Assembly: GCA_963693085.1 (NCBI GenBank) | Contig: OY856413.1 | Location: 747,084,556-747,148,555 of the forward strand | DNA from: Alisma plantago-aquatica | Lineage: Eukaryota; Streptophyta; Magnoliopsida; Alismatales; Alismataceae | Direction of reading: 5' to 3' | Length of the DNA stretch: 64,000 nucleotides | The notes under the pieces: model-generated | Databases searched by the model: none | What the model was told of the DNA's origin: nothing | The model's input: only the letters and a program-made list of their open reading frames with translations | Shown: positions 25,414 to 38,100 of the stretch, piece after piece | Position numbering within the stretch: position 1 is the stretch's first letter | Layout: each line of letters begins with the position of its first letter | Program-made: the position numbers and the translations under genes

Positions 25414-26052
25414 ATGTGTGTGTATATATATATGTATGTATGTATGTACCAATAGGCATATTGATACAAATAGTTTCTTGGAGATGGGAACCAATATTGA
25501 CTACTATCAACATGTTGTTTATATATAGAAACTTCTAGGTTATATGTGTTGTAAACATTTATTTAATAAGTCACTACCTATAGAACTATTATCTTATGGT
25601 CTCAAAGGTTAATTTTTATAGGAAGATCATTTAACTCACATGTCATCAATCTTTACTGGTCTAAATTTTCTACTTCTCATTCAAAATTCTATGGTTGAAG
25701 ATATTCATTGGCTTAATCAGCTTGAGGAGGTGGTAACACATCCTCCTAAATGGATGACCGCATAGTCTTGATGGTGACCATGCCTATTGAAGATCATCTT
25801 GGTTGGAGTTATGCTCTAGTTTGGATGATAGTCAATGGTCATGGGAGAGGGATGTCCCTACAACCATTGTTGTTGTAAGCTTTGGTGAATATCAACATAT
25901 TGGTGGTGGATCTATTCATAATTGTTAGAGTTACATAGGAAAGGGTTGGGCGACAATAAGGTTATAAGTTAGTGGTGGCCATAGTGGTGAGATAGTTTGA
26001 TGAGATAGCAGGTTGATAATCACCACAATAGGTGTTCTTGGTGGGTGTTGGT
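19244..26052. other. AT-rich DNA inside and just past the possible CACTA element
   Basis: No recognised gene. Open frames such as 20020-20322 and the overlapping frames at 24834-25225 show no motif I can name. A short near-tandem repeat of 'tgatgattacaaccttcaaa' lies at 22076-22137. A C/T-rich passage at 21650-22200 resembles a transcribed leader. The CGGCAT-rich end at about 25080-25349 belongs to the proposed CACTA right border. Confidence 0.45.
25380..25448. repeat. (TA)n/(TG)n microsatellite
   Basis: An AT run of about 30 bp is followed by TGTGTGTATATATATATGTATGTATGTATGT-type compound repeats. Confidence 0.92.
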
Positions 26053-26748
26053 TGTAACATCCCAGGATTTGAGACCTCGAATAACATGATCTTAAAAGAA
26101 ATGACTGGACTACCCATATCACCAAGGTGCACCTCCTTTTTAGGGAGCACATCACTAAAGAACTTTGTGGTTAAGCATGCTCATCCCAAGGTAGTACTAG
26201 GATGGGTAATTTTTCATGGCTTGCGTGTGAGTGAGGACAAAGTGCATAATTAAGGCTAGTGGTGGTCTATGGAGCCAGTCTTCATTCTTAAAACTCGACT
26301 AGATCCTTAGGCCAGTGGGCCCAAGGATTACAAATGGTATTAGAACCAATTCCCTCTAGTAGGTGGGGCCCACTTGGGTCTGTGGCATGTCAGTCTTTGA
26401 GTTGTGTGATCCAGACATGTTGAAAAGGGTTATCCTAGTTGATGGAGCCACCCTTGCACTAGAAGTTGTGGTTGAGAGATGGGTGTACATGGGTCATTTG
26501 GGTCTGCACTGAAATGGAGAAGTGATTATGAGGTTGTATCTCCTTTTCAGGGAGCTCATCACTAAAGAACTCTATGGTTAAGCATGCTCAACCCAGAGTA
26601 GTACAAGGATGGGTGACTAGTGAGGAAGTTTTTCATGGCTAACATGTGAGTGTGGATAAAGAGCAATAAAGGCTAGTGGTGGTATGTGCCACAAGTCGTC
26701 ATTCTTAAAACTCTACTAGAGTCTTGGGCAGTGGGCCAGGGTGTTACA
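26053..26748 (+). mobile_element. Cassandra TRIM, copy 2 (3' LTR truncated)
   Basis: The 5' LTR 26053-26332 starts TGTAACATCCCAGG and ends ATTACA, followed by a primer site TGGTATTAGAACCA. The internal domain resembles copy 1. The 3' LTR begins only at about 26534, lacking roughly the first 80-100 bases, and ends GTTACA at 26748. Flanks TTGGT (26048-26052) and CTGGT (26749-26753) look like a 5-bp duplication with one change. In the 5' LTR, box C is damaged (GGATGGGTAATT at about 26200), so the 5S-type promoter there is probably dead. Older and more diverged than copy 1. Confidence 0.82.
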
Positions 26749-29493
26749 CTGGTAGTGATGGGAGAAAGGCTCATCTTCTTTTGTGGGTTCTACAAGCCCT
26801 TTCCAACGTAGATGAGGTGGTGGTGATGTATATGCATGTCATCAAGATTGATAGGTGCTAGAGTGTCTAGGTTGTTTCAGACTCAATTTCCTATGGTTAT
26901 TTAGGTGCACTTTTTCCTTGATTGCTTAAACCCTTTCCAGTGATTCGTTAGGCTTTGGAAGGGAACTACAAACTTTTTACAAAAGTATTAGAAGGATAGA
27001 TTGTGCTTGGGAGGCTATGTATGGTAACAATGTTGGCTTGTGTTGTACGATGGCTATCGTTCTTCTAGACTAATGATATTATGTTTCATTAAAGAGGGAG
27101 TTATGTAACAGAGTTAGGTGGTTGAGAAGGTGTTGAAGACTAGAAGGGTCTTCAAGGAAAAGCACACACAACATATTTGAAGACCAATTTCACATGAGGA
27201 GGAGAGAGAGAGCACCATCATCGGTCATCCTTATCATTTAAGTTCTGACTGCACATAAGAGGAGATGCATCTCAATCAGGGTATTATTAGATCGTTCCTT
27301 ACATATAATGAATTATTATTTGAATTTTATATCTTCCTTTTTTATAGTCCTATTATGTCTAAAAAAATCCATGGATGTATATCTAATATATTATCATAAA
27401 AGTTCTATTTCCTTAATCTTACCCTAACTACGTGTATTTACATATTCTCACAAATCATAAGAAGATAAATCTATTTAAATATAAAAAATTATTCATTGAT
27501 TCCCATGTCATTAGTTTCCAAATGGAGTGACTTGATTTATATGAATTCAAATGAATATATTCAGACCATGTATTTTGAATTGCATTGGAAAATACCACAA
27601 TGTTCACAATTATAACTTTAGGGGCCCAATTGCAAATACTTCTCAAATGAAGGAGAATATCTTATTTAGGCACAAGGAATTCACAAAGAGGACCAATTAG
27701 TGACACCATACATCCCTAATTGAATAAGAAAATAAATGTAAAATGAAATAAGGAACAAATTTGTAAATGAACTGAATTCAGTTAAATTGAGATTTGGGGT
27801 CAAATTTTCACTTTGTTAGAAAAATTATGTGGCACATGACCTAGAGTTAGTTTCAGTTGTGCTAGCTCTTAAGACTTGGACACACCACATATATTGTTCA
27901 TAGATCATAAGAGACTAAAGTACATGTTTACTTAAAAGGAATTAAACATGTCAAAACAAAGATGGTTAGAATTGACTAAAGATTGTTATCGTGCGATAGA
28001 TTATCTGAGGGAAAGACAATGTGGTATCAGATGCAGTTAGTCAGAAGGAAACCTCCATAGTAATAATTTTGTAACACAATCATGCATGTAGAAGATAAGA
28101 TATGTTGACAAATCTGACAAAGATGAATATCAATCTAATTATATCACAAGAAGGAGGATGCATAGCTTGATTGCAAGTGAACACATTCTAGGACATAAGG
28201 TATTGGAACAACAACGTATGCATCCTGAGATACATAGATCAAACATGAAATGTAAGAAGGAAAGGGAGCAAGATTATGCTATTATGGGCAACCTTATTTG
28301 TTTTTAGGAGGTGTTGTGTATACCCAATCAGGAGGATTTCGGAGAGAAAAACTTAGACAAAGCACACACATCCATGTATGATATGCATATTGAAAATACT
28401 AAGATGTACAAAATTAGAAAGAACGATATTGGTGTCTAGGTATTAAATAGAAGTAGTTGAGTATGTAGTTGTATGTGGAGTATGTTAGCAAGTCAAATTT
28501 GAGCATCAACGTATTCCTAGATGATATCACGTGACCATGGATTTTTTTTATTGATCTTCCTAACACATCTCGAGAACATAATTCTGTATGGGTTATTTTG
28601 GATAGGCCAAGTAAGTCTGCAAATCTCTTACGTGTAAAGACAACTTTTTCAATCACCTTGTTGTCATAGTGAATATTCATCTTTCTCAGAGCACAAAACT
28701 TAATAGTATGGGTGCCATTTGAATTAAACATGGAATATATATGGCATCTTATATGAGGAAGTCTTTTATTGCAAAAAAAAAAAGATGAACTTGAGAAAAA
28801 GGCAAAAAGTGTGTAATCATGGACAAGAAGAAATTTGAATCGACATTAAAATATAATTGATTATCGCTTGATGACCTTAACCAAGTAGGATTTATTTGAT
28901 GCAGGTATGTATCCTTGGTACCTTTCCTTCTGTATCGGTGTGTGGAATTTTATATGTAAATATGTTCCCTTTTCTTTCATTTGATGTATACCTTGGTCTT
29001 TGAATTTTTCTTATTAACTAGAAATGCAAATAAATATGAGTAAGTAACATGAACTGCTGCTACTCTATAGGTAGGAAATGATAGAAATTCGTTACGAGTG
29101 TTTGGAGCAACAAACATATCTGCAAATTTCTTTTTTATGCTGGTTTTCGAACCCCGTTGCCACATTTTCATCAATGATACGAGTTGCCCCATATACATAA
29201 TACCAGTTTGGCCTCTATTGTGGTTTGTGTGAAAGCATTCTATCCATATCTAACTCTAAGACATTTTTTACTTCGGACTGATTTGTTAGGGTATAGTTGA
29301 GCGTAGATGTGTGAACCCATAATGTAAAAATATACGTCAAATTTACAGTTTGTCGTCTAACAGTCTAAATGAAAGTACAATTCCTTAATAAAAAAAACCT
29401 TAGGATTTCATAATAATACTACCTTACAAGTTACAATTGCCAATTACAAATTCTCATATAATTTAATCACGATTCATTATGACAATATCTTAG
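26749..29493. other. AT-rich DNA, no gene recognised
   Basis: Open frames (27455-27646, 28414-28731 and 28977-29198, all minus) have no recognisable motif. The frame 28414-28731 encodes 105 residues with some basic character (TRKRFADLLGLSKITH) but nothing I can assign. Confidence 0.4.
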
Positions 29494-29693
29494 TTTTCTA
29501 GTTGAGAATGCTGTTAGATATCTCTAAGAAGGGGGTGAAAAAGAGGTGGATTGATCGGATTAAGAAATAAGGAGAGCTTAGTATTATCCGATTGGCAAAC
29601 GTCAATGCAGCACGTATAAGAAGCAGGGCTTCGGTCGTTATATTGATCGACCAGAGCCGAAATTTCTGTAGTTGTTGATCGCCCAGAGCCAAG

Positions 29694-30188
29694 ATGGGGA
29701 TCCCAATGAAGGCGTGTGACCATGGCATGTTAGATTTTCTGGAAAGAAGGGTTTTTGGCACATCCTCATGTGAAAAATATCGTCACTATCCAGCCGTAGA
29801 CGCCATCTACCGCCTTATTCCAACAGTGAACGTCTACGTGACAGAGCCCTGGAACGTCAAGGATCTACTGACGGCGGAAGCCGCAAGGACGGGAACAACG
29901 GTTGTCCGCGATGATTGTGCCATCTTTTTCTCGCCGAGGATGCGCGGGTCTGGGGGGCGACCTGTGCGCGAAGCAGGTGGAGGTTACTGACAAAGCAGCC
30001 CCATGGCCTACATCAAGAACGCAAGGGGCGAGGTGATTGGCAAGAAGGAAATTCTAAAACACGTGCAGGTGGACCCGGGGATGCTGATTTTGATGGAGTA
30101 CCTTATGTACGAATATACTTTACGCTCCACCTCATCGTCGGATTTCCAGGAGATCGTCATCTGCAAGATGAGGATCAGCCCACATTGA
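29694..30188 (+). pseudogene. NAC-domain transcription factor relic with in-frame stop
   Basis: NAC proteins are plant-specific DNA-binding regulators. One frame of 164 codons from the ATG at 29694 shows the NAC landmarks in order: LDFLERRVFG (subdomain A/B region), IPTVNVYVTEPWNVKDLL (compare vDVYkfEPWdLP), IFFSPR (compare YFFSPR), GGGY, ARGEVIGKKEIL (compare GeviGmKKtLVFY), LMYEYTL (compare wvMHEYRL) and IVICKMR (compare WVlCRvy). A single TGA at 29988-29990 sits where the Trp of GYWKATG is expected, so translation would end at residue 98. The N-terminal PPGFRFHPTDEEL block is missing and no long C-terminal activation region follows. It is markedly GC-richer than its surroundings. The other frames here (29915-30262) are shadows. 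Confidence 0.72.
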
Positions 30189-30254
30189 GGGGCAATGAGA
30201 ACGGCTTAGTACCCCACGTATACATGACGAGTAACCTTCTTGATACCGTTGTAG

Positions 30255-31420
30255 ATAGGTAGATGATGGTGTTGCGGAAGAGGATTTGATCCATAAGATC
30301 CTGTTTTACTTCTTTTTTTTAATCAATTATATGTTTTTTAATCAATGCAATCCACTTTACTGATATGGACGTGTGATTATGTGAACAAATTTAAGTTTTC
30401 AATTCCGAATTCATTCAATATTCATACATATAAGATTTGCCTTCTTATTCCCGCCAGCCTCATATATTTGGCAAGGCTTAGTAAAGATCTGAATAAACAC
30501 GGAGTATTTAACTAAATAACAAATAACTCGTTGAATGATGATATCGTATGATGTCAAATTCGAGTCAATCTTATGATTGTCATATGAATGTGTCCCTGTC
30601 TTACAGATGTACGCGTGAACAAATTTGAGACTTTGATTAGTAATTTCCGATCTCAATATACATAAAAGCAATTAAGGGGTCCTCAACAAGATCATCAATC
30701 TGAACTGTACAATACAGCGTCCAAGACCCATTTAACTTCAGCATAGCAATCTTGCTGATGATTTTTGAGACGAATCAGCCGAGGTGTTCTAATTTCATAG
30801 TGAATGATACCGTTCTAGTCATGACTTTTGTATAAAGGTAGATGATGGTGTTGCTGAGGAGGATTTGATCCTACATGATCCATATCTCGCACTGCTTGAG
30901 TTATTCGTCGAACACAATCTAGATGGAATCCGATATATATGGTTGTAAAAGATCCTGTTTTGATATTCTTTTATCAATTTTATGAATTTTTAATGAATCT
31001 GGCTCATCATGCCGACTGTGTACATCTGAATGAACTTGAAATTTAGATTCTGATTCAATTCATATACATCAGATTTATTTTCTTATTTCCACAGCCGACC
31101 TTATATATATTTGCCCAGGTTTTGGTAATAATCTGAACAATCACTACATGTTTAACTAAGTAACAAATATTTCTTTCCTAGTTAGATCACAATGATATCT
31201 ACTTTGGAAAATTTTTCTTTAAAAGATAGATGGAATGATGCTAATCTAAGATGTCCAATTGTAGACGAATCTTCTGATTGTTGTGTAAACGTGTCCCAGT
31301 CTCATGGATGTAGATGTGAACACATTTGAGGCCTATAAGACATAAACGGGTTCTCAACCAGATCAATATCTGAAACATACAATACCTTCGCCAAGGCCCA
31401 TCTAAGCACAGCATAACAAT
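30255..31420 (+). repeat. Tandem duplication of the NAC 3' region (~550 bp, diverged)
   Basis: The stretch from about 30255 to 30780 matches 30834 to about 31420 in order. Both contain GTAGATGATGGTGTTGC, GATCCTGTTTT, 'cttatt...ccgcc/cagcc', 'gaacaaatttgag/gaacacatttgag' and 'agcatagcaat/agcataacaat'. The first copy lacks about 75 bp between two GATCC sites that the second retains. Divergence indicates age. Confidence 0.7.
30838..30948 (+). pseudogene. Possible C-terminal coding tail in the second 3'-region copy
   Basis: The frame from 30838 reads VDDGVAEEDLILHDPYLALL followed by ELFVEHNLDGIRYIWL and a TAA at 30946-30948. It looks like coding sequence (acidic then hydrophobic, 36 codons open), and the first copy has lost most of it through a deletion between GATCC repeats. 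It may be the end of a second NAC-related gene whose body is gone. No start codon or upstream NAC homology is visible, so this is a weak call. Confidence 0.3.
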
Positions 31421-32880
31421 ATATCTGCTACTTCTTTATATGGTGTTGCTGAACACCAATGGTGAAAGCAATATTATAACGGTCAGACCTGTACACGACC
31501 TTACTTTACTTAATGTTGGATTTTAGTCTCTGGTATTCTTTCAAGTTAAGCGCCTTAAAACTCAAACGAAGTGACGTGAAGCAAACAGTCAAGGAAAATT
31601 GTGTTCAAATTCTAACCAACTATGCTCCAGTTTCTGATTGGACAGTAGACCTGGCAAAAGGCTTGGTACGACTCAAGGGTTACATACAAACATACAGGGG
31701 GAGCTCAACAGTGGCACCGTTGACGCTAGATGTTTGGTTGGATTAGGACAGCCATTAAACAACTCTAATACAAGATATCAGCTTGCATCATCGATTCACA
31801 TAAGTGCTTAGTTCTATTTTAACGCATCAATTAGGTCCTATAACTCCCCTCAAGTCGACAACTAGAAAAGTTTAAAACAGTGTCCCTATTATCATTTGAA
31901 AAAGTTTATGGCGCGACATCAACCAGATATCAGATACTTTATCAAAAATGGAAGCCTGCATTATTTAATTAGACGAAGCAATGGCACACATTGCCTTACT
32001 AGTGAATAATAGTTTCTTTTTCTAATGGAAAAAGTCTTGACAGTTATATCTCAACTAAACGTTCCGAAACCAACCAACAAAGAGGCATCAGAAAAGTGCA
32101 CGCGGTTGAACAACTCTTCCATGTCACATCTTCTCCCATTTGGCAGTAGGTTCCCTAATCACCCTTTTCAGAAAAGAATATTGCATTCTACCTATCGCCA
32201 CTTTTCATGGACAATTAAGAACAATCTTGAACACTGATGCCAGGTGCATGACGTCTTTCTGAGGCTAAGTTAGCGATATAGTTGAAGCAGCCGGTGGCAT
32301 GTTAAGAGTCATTTATAAAATCGCTACAAATGTTAAGGTTGCTTGAAGGCACAGCTTTGCGTTCATGTAATCGCTGGCTTCGTTTGGTAATGCGGCTAGC
32401 GGACGCTACACAACTAGCTGGATCACCGTGATTTTTTGACGTGATGAGAAATCTAACGAACTGACCGCTCCTCGCGGCACATATGAAAAAAGCACGGCGG
32501 CTCATCACCCGTTTTGAGTGCTGCCCGAAATAGCGAGATTAATCAACGCTGCCCGGTCACTCCGTGACGCGTTGCCAAAAGTCATGTGCACCTTATATAG
32601 ATCTGTGGCATTAGTATACTCGAGGTATCGGTAGTGCTTGTGGTCGAACTACACTTCTTGGGCCTAAAGAGAGTTCGGAGTCAAACGCCTAATAATTGTT
32701 ACTATGATCTCTCAAGCTGTTTATAATCATGTTAGAGACGCGTGGCATGATTAATATCTCTAGACTAGTGTTGTTGGGATGATCCCCGCCAGATCTTTCT
32801 TTTCTTTCTAAGTTGTATTTGTACTACTGTGGATATTTGAGTTAGGCTACATGTAATGGGAACAAATTTTTGTTGTAGGT
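31421..32880. other. No gene recognised; GC-richer patch at 32290-32650
   Basis: The frame 31513-31746 (77 codons) has no motif I recognise. The stretch 32290-32650 is less AT-rich and contains 'gctggcttcgtttggtaat', reminiscent of MITE ends, but no matching second end or duplication was found. Confidence 0.35.
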
Positions 32881-33304
32881 CACTACTAAAAAACATGATA
32901 TAGGTGACAGTCATGTAAAAGGTTACACATTTTAGGTGACATGTTTATAAATCACTTATAATCTGTATAGATCTACATAAGATAGATGATATACATTTTG
33001 GTATATTTAAAAGGGTTACACACTTTAGATGGCATGCATGTAAATCACCTATAGTCTGTCTAACCTCTGTAACATAGATGACATATATTTTATCATATGT
33101 GAAAGGGCTACACCCTATAGGTGACATACATTTCAGTCACCTATGTTTTAAAGGGGGTTTACCATTTAGGTGACATGTATATGAGTCACATGTGATCTAC
33201 AAGGGGATCTATTCTTTAGGTGACATACATGGTCGTCAGTAAACTTTTAGGTGACATATATACTTGTCACCTAACCTTTAGGCGACAGACATGTCAGTCA
33301 TCCA
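32881..33304 (+). mobile_element. CACTA-like terminus with subterminal TAGGTGAC repeats (block T1)
   Basis: It opens CACTACTAAAAAACATGATA, the usual form of a CACTA transposon end. About a dozen motifs of the type TAGGTGACATnnAT and their inverse GTCACCTA follow, spaced tens of bases apart in both orientations, as in transposase-binding subterminal regions. A copy lacking the first ~70 bp is at 53041-53400. The partner end (TTTTTTAGTAGTG) was not found in the window. Confidence 0.5.
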
Positions 33305-33775
33305 ACATCTCCCAATTAGTTATAAACATCAATAATTTACTCAATGTAGTTTTATGAGGGTAATATAAATACATTTATAATTAACTCATAAAGGAGATGT
33401 ATGAGAGATATTGTTGGTAAGAGGCATTTTATGTCACTCTGAGAGTCATTTATAAAGTAATATAGCATGAAGATCATCTCCAGACTCATACACATCTCTT
33501 TTGTGATATTGTATTTCTAATGGGTCTTTGTCTTACGAGGCAAATTTCTACTTAGTAGTGGCTTGTATAGACCACCCACCCTCTGCAATAATTGTTGCAA
33601 ATAGGCGGTGGCTACTGCAAGCACCCAACTGAATGTACTTCGATAGTCCCTAATTCATACATGTCTCCTTTATGAATAGTTAATACAAGAATACATATAT
33701 ACACAACTTGGATCAAAGTATTTTTGAGAAATTAGATGACACTATCATAATATGAGACCTAGCTCCTCTCAGAAG
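33305..33775 (+). repeat. Spacer block S1 of the higher-order repeat
   Basis: Non-coding block with landmarks 'cataaaggagatgtatgagag', 'cacacatctctttt', 'gaccacccacc', 'attgttgcaaatag' and 'acatatatacacaac', all repeated in order at 34151-34495 (partly), 53401-53800 and 54121-54450. Confidence 0.7.
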
Positions 33776-34150
33776 GATTTATGCGGACTTGCTGTGGGAG
33801 GACATTGTCATGATATGGGCCATGTCTCCTGACAAATGCATTTCGAGGGAGTTGATGCAGGAAGACATTCTCATGATATGGGTGATGTCTCCTAGAAGTA
33901 TTTTTATAAACTTATTATGGGAGGATACTGTCATGATATGGGTCATGTCTCCTCACATATGCATTTTGAGGGAGTTCACGCAAGAAGACATTCTCATGAT
34001 ATGGGCCTCAATTCCTCACGAATGCATTTTTAGTGACTTACTGTGAGAGTACATTGTCATGATATGGGCCCCATCTCCTCACAAATTCATTTCAAGGAAC
34101 TTGTTATGAGAGGATATTGTCATGATATGGGCCACAAATCCTCCCAAAAG
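33776..34150 (+). repeat. 63-bp tandem repeat array A1 (about 6 units)
   Basis: Units of the form GGACTTGTTGTGAGAGGACA, then TTGTCATGATATGGGCC, then a variable CTCCTCACAAATGCATTTT. Here the plus-strand frame 33789-34046 stays open by chance. The same unit makes up the arrays at 50975-53040, 53801-54120, 54451-56810 and 58345-58557. Confidence 0.85.
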
Positions 34151-34495
34151 AAATTTTTGTGGTATATTAATACAGTTATTTACAATTCATAAAGGAGACA
34201 TGTGAGACAAAATGTTGCTAAGAGTCATTTTAAGTCCCCGTGATAGTCATTCATAAAGGGGTATTGGCATGATGATCGTCTACAAAATCATACAAGGCTT
34301 ATTGACATTTGTCTTGTGAGGCAAATTGCTCCTTAGAAGCATCTTGCTTAAACCACCCACCCAAGAAACAATTGTTGCAAATAGGTGGTGGTTGTCACAA
34401 GTAGCCAACTGATCATGCTCAGATCATCCCCAAACTCATAGACTTTAAGAGACATTACAATGACACACATCTCTAATCAAATAAATGTTGGTATG
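34151..34495 (+). repeat. Spacer block S2 of the higher-order repeat
   Basis: Second S-type spacer, matching 54121-54450 ('gagacatgtgagacaaaatg', 'cttgtgaggcaaattgctcc', 'ccaaactcatagac'). Its right end is cut by insertion of the copia LTR at 34496. The uninterrupted paralogue of this site is near 54460. Confidence 0.7.
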
Positions 34496-35187
34496 TATGA
34501 CCAAATGGCCAATCATATGATGATTGTAAAGGCATATCTTGTAAATGATTTGATTAATAATAAAGTCAATTTTCCAAATTGTTTTGTTTATTCAATTATG
34601 AGATAATGATGTAACATAATAAATGTTTAAAGAATGATATTACTCAATGACCTATGTCTTTGGGTTGATGAACTGAATGATAAGATCATAAAAATTCCAA
34701 GAGCATATCCATTCTTGTTATTTCCCTAGTCAGATGTTATTGTGAAAGGCTAATAGACAACAATAACACTTAAGACTAGAGTTTGTGTTGGTTGATGATA
34801 GAATCTCTTTAGTCATGATATGTGATATCAAATAAGCACATAGATACTTGTTAGAGAATAGTGTATCAGACAGACCCACCTTGAGAGTGATACATGGAAC
34901 CATGATTAGTAGTCAGAGTTATCTCTCACAATGATGGAGGTGATAGTGGTTCTTAGACCTGAAATCACTACACTCATCACTTATTGTTCGGTGTGCTTTG
35001 ATATCATCCACCATGATCCTGAATAAGGATTTCCATAAAGATGGTGCTCGGGTGCACTGTGATACATGGAGATGACTGTGAGTGATGTAAATGGGATTTG
35101 TCCCTCTTAGAGGAGTTTGATATCCTAGACACTTGATAAGAGAGAATGAGAAATGCATGGCCATGCTGATGTGAGTCAATATGTGAT

Positions 35188-35192
35188 ATTAA
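35188..35192. repeat. Target site duplication ATTAA, left
   Basis: ATTAA here and at 49898-49902 flank the whole 35193-49897 element. Removing the element and one ATTAA restores a continuous copia LTR, confirming the borders. Confidence 0.9.
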
Positions 35193-38100
35193 TGTGACAC
35201 ACCGATCACAATAACATGATTTACTTATGCAAAAGCGTTCGTTAGCAGCGGATTACCGAAAATCACTAAAAATTAAAACCATTTTACAGAGAAGTCCACA
35301 AAGGAAAACTCTTTCACATAGAACCAAAGTAATACACTTACATTCTGGTTTAAAGGTATATGTCTTAGATTGTCTCATCTCAAAGATTACAACATCAACT
35401 GTTCTGTTAAACTGTATTCAGATAGCATAAGATCATTGAGGCATCAAGCCAAAATCTCAAATCGATTCATTAAAACCAACTACTAACTCCGAGGACCTGA
35501 GAGTACAGAGACGACACATAGGACTCTATTCACACATATACAAAACTTGATGGCCAGTGTCTCCACCTGAGAATTCACTACTATTTTGGTGTTGTTGTTG
35601 TCCTTCTCCTACTGAAGGGTTCCTACCTCCTCGTCCACGTCCACCTAAAAACGTAGATCCCACGGAGGTGAGACAATTGTAAATTGTCCCAGGGAGAGAT
35701 ATAACTCTCCGCCAGAAATATTAATATTGTAGTTTAAAAAGATAAATCTGAACAGAAGAATCATAATTGTTTAACAGTAGTTAATTCATTGTCTAACAGA
35801 TTAGAACATTATTCTTATCTAAAGTATTGCAACTATAACCTGATAGAGCAGCATGTCACTTATCCATCAAGGAATATGAAGAACATGTATAACATTTATC
35901 CGCTATATTAGGCAGGATAATATCAACCAATATTTCTCGTATTTCAACTTTATGCAAATACATTACACGGTTGATTATATTTTACACATCATGTGTCAAA
36001 CTGCAATTATCCTGCCAGGGTATATTGACATCTTCACTATAGAGTTATAGCCGCAGCATATACTCTCTTCAGGCTTAGATCACATAGCTAATGTCTGGCA
36101 TTGTTTTGTGGAGTCATGGCATGTAGCCATAATCTTTTAACAAAGTATTGGGATCTTAATCCCTCATCTCATCAAGTACATTTCCATTTCTTAACAAGTT
36201 CATCATCATGATTATAGAGTACAGGTATTCAAACCCTTAGTTCATCATAGAATATTTATTACCACTTAACATGTAACTTAATACCTTCAGGTCATTTGAC
36301 CAAGGTAAGAATAATTCTTGCTACACAAGCATTCCACATAGCACACAAAGCTTAATTCACCTCTTGTTACCTCTTAGTAGGCAACAAGGCATATTATGGC
36401 TCATTATCAATTTTTAATAAAAGAAACATCATAGCTCATACCTTGCTATATTCATCATCTCATGATACTGACATGGTTAGTACTTCATGGTAACAGTTAT
36501 AATGCCTACATGTCAGCACCATGCAACACAAAGTAATTCCACTATTCCCTTTTTAGGGTTCAGGGTTTCTCTTACATATCATCACCCTCCCTTAGGGTTT
36601 TCCATAAATAATCACTTAGGTTCGTAAGATCATATTATTAATGATCAAGCCCTATTTCATTGCTTCATACAGCTAGGAGCTAATATTAATAACATAAGTA
36701 TTCAATCATACTTATTTATTCTCATCATTCATCATGAAATGAATTATCAACACAAAATATGAGTTTCTCTCTCATCTTTACCAGAATATGATTGCATCAT
36801 AGTTTATTGGTTTGGATTAACCTTTTCATAAGGCATGTTAGCCTACACTTATCAAAGTGCATTACATCTCAATGTAACAATTGATATGACACACTTCATG
36901 TGTCACTCATCCAAATATATTGGATTTAAAACACATCAAGGTATATCAGTCTTGAGGTGCTGGATGTGATATCTATCATATCTTGATGTATCACTTCCCT
37001 CATCACCTTTATCTTACTTGAGTTCATCCACTTATCTTGTATTAGGATATTCCCCATCATAACACTTTATGCATCAGTTCATCCCATTTATCATGTAATG
37101 TACTGGTCATAAATCACTTATTTCGAATATAAAACCATTGTCAATTATATGGACTCATCTTTGAGTTAGGAACAATTGATATAAGGATATCCATTATCAA
37201 CCTCTTTAGGTGTTACATTTGTCAATATATTAATCACTATTCCATTATTAGGAATAGGATTTTCCATATTTATAAATTAAGGTTCACATAGTATCTCTCA
37301 TATATATGGATTTCACATAATATCACTCTTCATTAGAGTTCCACATAACATCCTTTTATATCAGAGTTTCACATAGTATTACCTGAAATTAGGATTTCAC
37401 TTGACATCTCCCTCAATTAGGGTTTCACATAGCTTTGCCCTAAATTAGGGTTAGGACTGATTAATCTTTTTAATGAGGGTTTCATGATCTCATTATTATG
37501 GATCAAACCCTGATTACATATTTTATTCATAATGAGAGAATTAGGGCTTAATTATGTAAGCATCCCTCTCTCTCTTTCTCTCTCTCTCTCATCCTCTCTA
37601 GGATGTCAAGTAGTTCAAGATTGATCTAGGTCAGCTCTTCATTTAAGTACACACAGTTAGGGTTAACCTTTATAATCACCTTTAGTCTACATCATTAATA
37701 ATCAAGTAGCTAATTGACCTTTAATCATAATAGGTGTTCAAATGGTTTGACCAGTTGAACCTCATATGGTCTTGGTCACTTAGATCCCAAACGATCTTGG
37801 TCACTCAGACCTTGAATGGTTTGAAACTGTTTAAGCAAAACAATAATGAAACCATATGGACAATTCACACTTGAAACCACTTGGGTCTCCAAACGGTTTG
37901 AGACCGTTTGGTCTCAAATGGTCTTGAGACCGTTTGATCCCAAATGGTCTTGAGACCATTTCGACTCAAACATTCTTAAGACCGTTTGGTCCAAACTCTC
38001 TCAAAAACTGAATGGACCAAAAAGGTCTTCCATCGCTTTATCAATTCAGGGTTTCAATCATTGAACCATCTATCAATTGAACTACTGATTTATTCTTCAA

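Noticed and set aside
29915..30262. A 115-codon plus-strand gene
   Set aside because: It overlaps the NAC relic in another frame and has no motif, whereas the NAC frame shows ordered family landmarks.
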